This document shows positions 7,722-11,380 of a DNA stretch of 11,380 bases, in pieces. The stretch's first letter is position 1, and the number at the start of each line of letters is the position of its first letter. The position numbers and the translations under genes are program-made. The notes under the pieces are model-generated. The model searched no databases and was not told the origin of the DNA. It worked only from the letters and a program-made list of their open reading frames with translations. The stretch is from an uncultured Oscillospiraceae bacterium (GTDB lineage Bacteria > Bacillota > Clostridia > Oscillospirales > Acutalibacteraceae), in the NCBI GenBank assembly GCA_900544515.1, contig UQVI01000049.1, forward strand, positions 1-11,380, in the 5' to 3' direction.

Positions 7722-8113
7722 TATTCTGCCGCCTCCTCTTCTTTTTTTACAACCTTTACAGCTTCTTTAACTTCCTTTTTGAAAGGTGCTTTCTTAGTGA
7801 TTCTGTAAAGCTTGTTGTTATAGTCCGGATTGATTGATTTGATTTTAACATCAAAAAGCTCTTTCATTTCATTTTCATAGAGCATAGCTGACGGAAAGAA
7901 ATCTGAGATTGTGTTGATTTCCTCGTCAATCGGAACAATTACCTTATAATTTTCAAAGGTGTAATTGTCAACAACTGAATAAATGAGCTCGTTACCGCCT
8001 TCGTATGCTGTTGCACAAATCTGTGCAAGACGATATCCTGCTCTCTGCTTTTCCAGCATTATTTTATAAAGGGTAGGAATGTCAACTGTTTCAAGAATGT
8101 ACTTTTCTCTCAT
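7721..8113 (-). CDS. echD: Ech hydrogenase subunit EchD (NuoC-like)
   Basis: EchD corresponds to the 30-kDa/NuoC subunit of complex I and is a structural part of the hydrophilic arm. The 130-residue protein retains the short NuoC core (about 1-106), with YENEMKELFDVKI (79-91) matching the family's E-x-E-x-x-D-x-F-type motif. The C-terminal tail from about 107 is a run of Lys, Glu, Val and Ala (KKEVKEAVKVVKKEEEAAE) without recognisable fold; it may be a flexible or helical contact. Its glutamate codons also supply the AGGAGG ribosome site of echE. The ATG directly abuts the echC TAA, with AAGGAGGG (complement of 8121-8128) inside the last echC codons. Identity rests on position and the conserved motif, as this family diverges fast. 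Confidence 0.92.
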   Translation of the reverse strand: MREKYILETVDIPTLYKIMLEKQRAGYRLAQICATAYEGGNELIYSVVDNYTFENYKVIVPIDEEINTISDFFPSAMLYENEMKELFDVKIKSINPDYNNKLYRITKKAPFKKEVKEAVKVVKKEEEAAE

Positions 8114-8548
8114 TTATTTACCCTCCTTGAGCTTTTTGCTTTTTTCTTTCAAAAGTGCCAGTGACTGAACTACGCCGTCAATAATTGCCTCAGGCCTTGC
8201 GGCACAGCCCGGAACATAAATGTCAACAGGAATGACTTTGTCAACACCGCCGAGAATATTGTAGCAGTCCTTGAATACACCGCCGTTGCAGGCACAAATA
8301 CCGATTGCGCATACAACCTTAGGCTCAGTCATCTGATCATAGATTTGTTTAACAACATCTTTATTTTGTTCATTTACAGAGCCGGTAATTAAGAGGATGT
8401 CTGCGTGTTTTGGGTTACCTGTATTAATTACACCGAAACGTTCAACATCATAAACGGGAGTCAGGCAGGCAAGAACCTCAATATCACAGCCGTTACAACT
8501 TGAACCGTCATAATGCATAATCCAAGGTGATTTTGTTACATCAGCCAT
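8114..8548 (-). CDS. echC: Ech [NiFe] hydrogenase small subunit EchC (NuoB-like)
   Basis: EchC carries the single proximal [4Fe-4S] cluster that passes electrons between the polyferredoxin and the Ni-Fe site. Ligands are visible as Cys18 and Cys21 (SSCNGCDIE), Cys85 (AIGICACNG) and Cys115 (YVPGCAARPE), the same layout as NuoB. The 144-residue length is typical for group 4 hydrogenase small subunits, which lack the medial and distal clusters and the Tat signal found in group 1 enzymes. The ribosome site is an unusual run AAGGGGGT (complement of 8558-8565), nine bases upstream, formed by the last echB codons. It follows echB by five bases and abuts echD. Confidence 0.97.
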   Translation of the reverse strand: MADVTKSPWIMHYDGSSCNGCDIEVLACLTPVYDVERFGVINTGNPKHADILLITGSVNEQNKDVVKQIYDQMTEPKVVCAIGICACNGGVFKDCYNILGGVDKVIPVDIYVPGCAARPEAIIDGVVQSLALLKEKSKKLKEGK

Positions 8549-8553
8549 TTTAT

Positions 8554-9441
8554 TTATACCCCCTTAAAAAATACTTCAAGAATGAAAACGTTCAGTGCAC
8601 CGATGATGATTGTTGTAATCCATGAATTCTTGAACATCTTCTGCCACTTCAGTCTTGCATTTGTGTTGTCAACGAGAATCAATATAAAATATGTGATTGA
8701 TATTGCAGCCAGTGCAATGATAATTGTCCACCAGTTTGCATTGATGAAGAACAGGGCAATGACACCCATAAGAAATACATTTTCATACCAATGTGAAATT
8801 TCGACAATTGCAAACATTTCACCTGAGAATTCCGTTGTGATACCCTTTACCATTTCCTGGTGTGCATGGTGGCTTGTTGCAAGGTCAAAAGGATGTTTTC
8901 TGAGCTTAATTGTCAGAATGAATACAAATCCGACAAAGATTCCCGGAAGCATAATGATTGGCAGCGTACCGTCGCTGGTAACAATTTCTCTTACCTTGAA
9001 TGTTCCTGTTGCAAGGTAAAATCCAACGGCAGTTAAAAGCACCATTGGCTCATAAGCCAGCATCTGCATCATTTCACGGCTGGCACCCATGCTTGCGTAA
9101 GGTGAGTGGCTGCTTGTTGCAGCAAGAATAAGAAACAGGTTTGCTGTTGTCAGTGCAAAGAACACAAGCAGCAAATCGAAACCGCCGAAGAAAAGACAGC
9201 CTGTAAATATAACAAATACGAGGAAGGTTAAAAGATAAAATATCTGAACATGGTTAACGACTACAGTTTCTTTTTTCAGAAGCTTTATAACGTCATAAAA
9301 GGACTGTAATATTGACGGACCTTTTCTTCCCTGCATACGAGCAGTGATTTTTCTGTCAACACCTGACATAAGACCGCCGATAAAAGGTGCCAATACAATA
9401 TAGGCAACAATACTGATAATGATTTTTACTGTTTCTGTCAT
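8554..9441 (-). CDS. echB: Ech hydrogenase membrane anchor EchB (NuoH-like)
   Basis: EchB is the NuoH/HycD-type membrane subunit that docks the hydrophilic hydrogenase module and forms part of the proton path. The 295-residue protein has about eight hydrophobic helices. Conserved loops include ARMQGRKGPS (34-43), followed by DVIKLLKKE (50-58); SPYASMGASREMMQML (113-128); and the acidic segment HPFDLATSHHAHQEMVKGIT...EFSGEMFAIVE (183-214), where E196, E204, E208 and E214 are candidates for proton-path residues. The ATG overlaps the echA stop by one base (TGATG). AGGAGGT (complement of 9450-9456) lies eight bases upstream within the echA coding end. Confidence 0.96.
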   Translation of the reverse strand: MTETVKIIISIVAYIVLAPFIGGLMSGVDRKITARMQGRKGPSILQSFYDVIKLLKKETVVVNHVQIFYLLTFLVFVIFTGCLFFGGFDLLLVFFALTTANLFLILAATSSHSPYASMGASREMMQMLAYEPMVLLTAVGFYLATGTFKVREIVTSDGTLPIIMLPGIFVGFVFILTIKLRKHPFDLATSHHAHQEMVKGITTEFSGEMFAIVEISHWYENVFLMGVIALFFINANWWTIIIALAAISITYFILILVDNTNARLKWQKMFKNSWITTIIIGALNVFILEVFFKGV

Positions 9442-11338
9442 CAGAATGCACCTCCTATTGAAATAACCATAAATGTTACAATCAGCAATATTGAAATGAT
9501 AACTGACGGATTCCAGAGCTTTTTCTCGCCGAATATATCTTCCATATACCAGTTGGCAAGGAAGAAACGTCTCTTTTCACCCATAGAGTCAATATAATTC
9601 ATCTGGTCACCTGCATTGACACCGTTGATGTAACGGTCAACCTTGCGGTATTTGGTATGTCTTGCAGAAATCCATGATATACCGGGAATAACAAATATAG
9701 CAATAAGCATAATCATCATAATGATGATGTTATCCGTTGTAATAACGGAATAAGCATTATTGAATACATTGTGGATATACGGAATAATAACCTTTGATGA
9801 TATGAATGGGAAAGCAAAGCAAAGCATAATCATAAATGCAGAGTGAATTAAAATTGAAACCCACTGATTTGCTGATGTTGTATTAGGCGCTTTAACATCA
9901 TTGTTTTTGGATGCCATAACCGTTGCCATCCACTTCATCCAGTAGAACAACGTCGTAGCACTGCCGAAGCATACGCAGAGTATCAGCACAATTGAGCCGT
10001 TATCAATAAATGCCTTAAGAGCTGCCCATTTTGAAATAAGCATACCAAACGGAGCAAGGAACATACCTGCAATACCGATTACAAGTGTCCATGCGAGATA
10101 GGGATGACGGCGAACAAGACCGTGCATGGTTTCGATATCTCTTGAGCCTGTTGAATTTTCAATGGCACCGACAGTCTGGAATAACAGTGATTTTGATATT
10201 GCATGGAATATTAGAAGGAACATACCTGCCCATACTGTTTCCTCTGCACCGATTCCGGCACAGGCTGTTATAAGGCCGAGATTGGATATAGTTGAATAAG
10301 CCAGTACCTTTTTTCCGTCGCTTACGGTAATTGCAAGCATAGACATAATAAGGAATGTGAATCCGCCTACCAGGCTTACCATTGTACCTGCATGTGAACC
10401 TGCAAGAACAGGTGAGAGTCTGAGAAGAAGATAAACACCTGCTTTAACCATTGTTGCACTGTGAAGAAGTGCAGATGATGGTGTAGGAGCAACCATTGCG
10501 CCGAGCAGCCATTTTGAAAATGGGAGCTGTGCACTTTTGGTAAGTGCTGCAAAGGAAAGAAGAATAACAGGGATTACAATAATTGCGCCGTCACAGAGGA
10601 TAAGACTCTGCATGTCCGTTACGTTGAACTGAATGCCTGCAAGTACAATTGCAACAGCAAAACCGCAGCCGCCTAACAGATTCATCCACAAGGCTCTGAA
10701 GCAGTTGTGAATAGCCTCTGCGGTTCTTGTATATCCGATAAGCAGGAAGGATACAACGCTGGTAATTTCCCAGAAGAAATAAATCCATATGAGACTGTTT
10801 GATAGAACAAGTCCAAACATTGCACCGAGAAAAACATAGAGCAATGCAAAGAAATATCTGCGTCTGTCCATAAATTCTTTATGATGATTATGGTAATCCT
10901 TCATATAACCGCAAGCATAAACTGTTATGAGAGTACCGATTACAGCTACAATGAGTACCATTATAACTGTGAGCTGGTCAATGTAGATTTTATCTACCAT
11001 CTGGTGAGGGGCTTTGCCGCTGAGCTCATACCAGAAAATCAGTACAGTCTGTGCGATTGACAAAACAGCCGCATAATATTGTTTATACTTAATACTGAGT
11101 ACAGTAACCAGCACCATTAAAAATGCCTCAACAGCCATCATTGCATAATCAACAATTTCTGTTTCGCTGAAGAATGATAAGCCGGCATTGCCTGATGTGA
11201 AATATTTAACGGCAAAGGCTACTGCCATACCTATTACAGCAATACTGCTTACATAGGTGATAATTTGTCTGATTGTGTTGTTTTTGAATATACTGAGAAG
11301 CAGTGCACTCAAAAACGGAAATCCAATCAGTACAATGA
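9441..11338 (-). CDS. echA: Ech hydrogenase antiporter-like membrane subunit EchA, 5' end missing
   Basis: EchA is the NuoL/M/N- and Mrp-antiporter-like subunit thought to move ions when the hydrogenase turns over. It is a very hydrophobic protein with roughly 14 or more membrane helices. Numbering from the TTG at 11312, key residues are Glu182 in WEITSVVSFLLIGY, Lys259 in LTKSAQLPFSKWL, Lys290 in HSATMVKAG, and Lys374 in HAISKSLLF. The gene is truncated. Upstream of that TTG the frame stays open through nine further native codons (reading about VIVLIGFPF) to the insert edge at 11338, and only stops inside the adapter at 11346-11348. Those residues continue the first hydrophobic helix. The true start is therefore outside the window, probably a few to some tens of residues upstream. 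It is the first visible gene of the operon; any promoter lies beyond the insert. Confidence 0.95.
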
Positions 11339-11380
11339 CTGTCTCTTATACACATCTGACGCTGCCGACGACTAGTCGAG
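11339..11380. other. Nextera/Tn5 library adapter (right)
   Basis: Bases 11339-11357 are the Tn5 mosaic end in inverse orientation. Bases 11358-11371 are the reverse complement of the Read 1 adapter part, and 11372-11380 match the extra tag of the left end. The same Read 1-type adapter occurs at both ends, so the fragment came from single-adapter tagmentation and long-fragment sequencing. It is not genomic. Confidence 0.97.

Noticed and set aside
8582..9019. Plus-strand frame of 145 residues opposite echB
   Set aside because: Its hydrophobicity mirrors the membrane helices of EchB; there is no start signal or independent support.
9441..11338. echA as a Mrp antiporter or complex I NuoL gene
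   Set aside because: The sequence family is shared, but the position directly before a complete echBCDEF set and the absence of other nuo or mrp genes make Ech the right assignment.
45..11338. CRISPR array, tRNA, rRNA, riboswitch or phage elements
   Set aside because: No spaced repeats, no clover-leaf or rRNA-like stretches, and the only intergenic regions (98 and 53 bases) are explained by promoters and a terminator.
1..11380. Composite transposon or cassette bounded by terminal inverted repeats
   Set aside because: The repeats are known library adapter sequence (Read 1 plus Tn5 mosaic end), with no transposase and no target-site duplication inside.

Overview
The window is an almost complete stretch of a bacterial chromosome from an anaerobe, flanked at both ends by sequencing-library sequence. 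Bases 1-44 and 11339-11380 are Nextera/Tn5 tagmentation adapter, so the biological insert is 45-11338. Protein content and style suggest a gut- or rumen-type member of the Clostridia (Bacillota), perhaps Ruminococcus/Oscillospiraceae. The grounds are AT-leaning codons, strong AGGAGG-type ribosome sites, and an Ech-type ferredoxin hydrogenase. This taxonomic guess is inference; no rRNA or marker gene is present.

Left part (45-1657): two divergent housekeeping-type genes share a 98-base intergenic region with overlapping candidate promoters. On the minus strand is a PHP-family histidinol-phosphatase-like gene, cut at its 3' end by the adapter. On the plus strand is a cytoplasmic calcineurin-like metallophosphoesterase. 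A strong hairpin terminator at 1663-1708 lies between this gene and the convergent operon to its right.

Right part (1711-11338): one tightly packed minus-strand operon of ten genes, read from high to low coordinates as echA-echB-echC-echD-echE-echF-hypF-hypC-hypD-hypE. The first six encode all subunits of an Ech-type (group 4) membrane-bound [NiFe] hydrogenase: an antiporter-like membrane protein, a NuoH-like membrane anchor, the small Fe-S subunit, a NuoC-like subunit, the Ni-Fe catalytic subunit and a polyferredoxin. The last four encode the pathway that makes the Fe(CN)2CO part of the active site. HypF and HypE make the cyanide ligand from carbamoyl phosphate, and HypC and HypD carry and assemble the iron centre. 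By family knowledge, the enzyme passes electrons from reduced ferredoxin to protons, makes H2, and conserves energy as a transmembrane ion gradient; it may also run in reverse. Genes are separated by 0-14 bases or overlap by one base, and ribosome sites are mostly embedded in the last codons of the preceding gene.

Points worth attention: EchF is an internally duplicated protein with four CxxCxxCxxxC motifs instead of the two expected for a classical EchF. EchE ends exactly at its DPCxxCxxR motif, with no C-terminal extension, and no maturation protease is encoded nearby. hypA and hypB are absent from the block. The echA start is missing: the TTG at 11312 is not its start, because the frame stays open into the adapter. 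I did not find a convincing undescribed system; the operon is a known type with a few unusual details.
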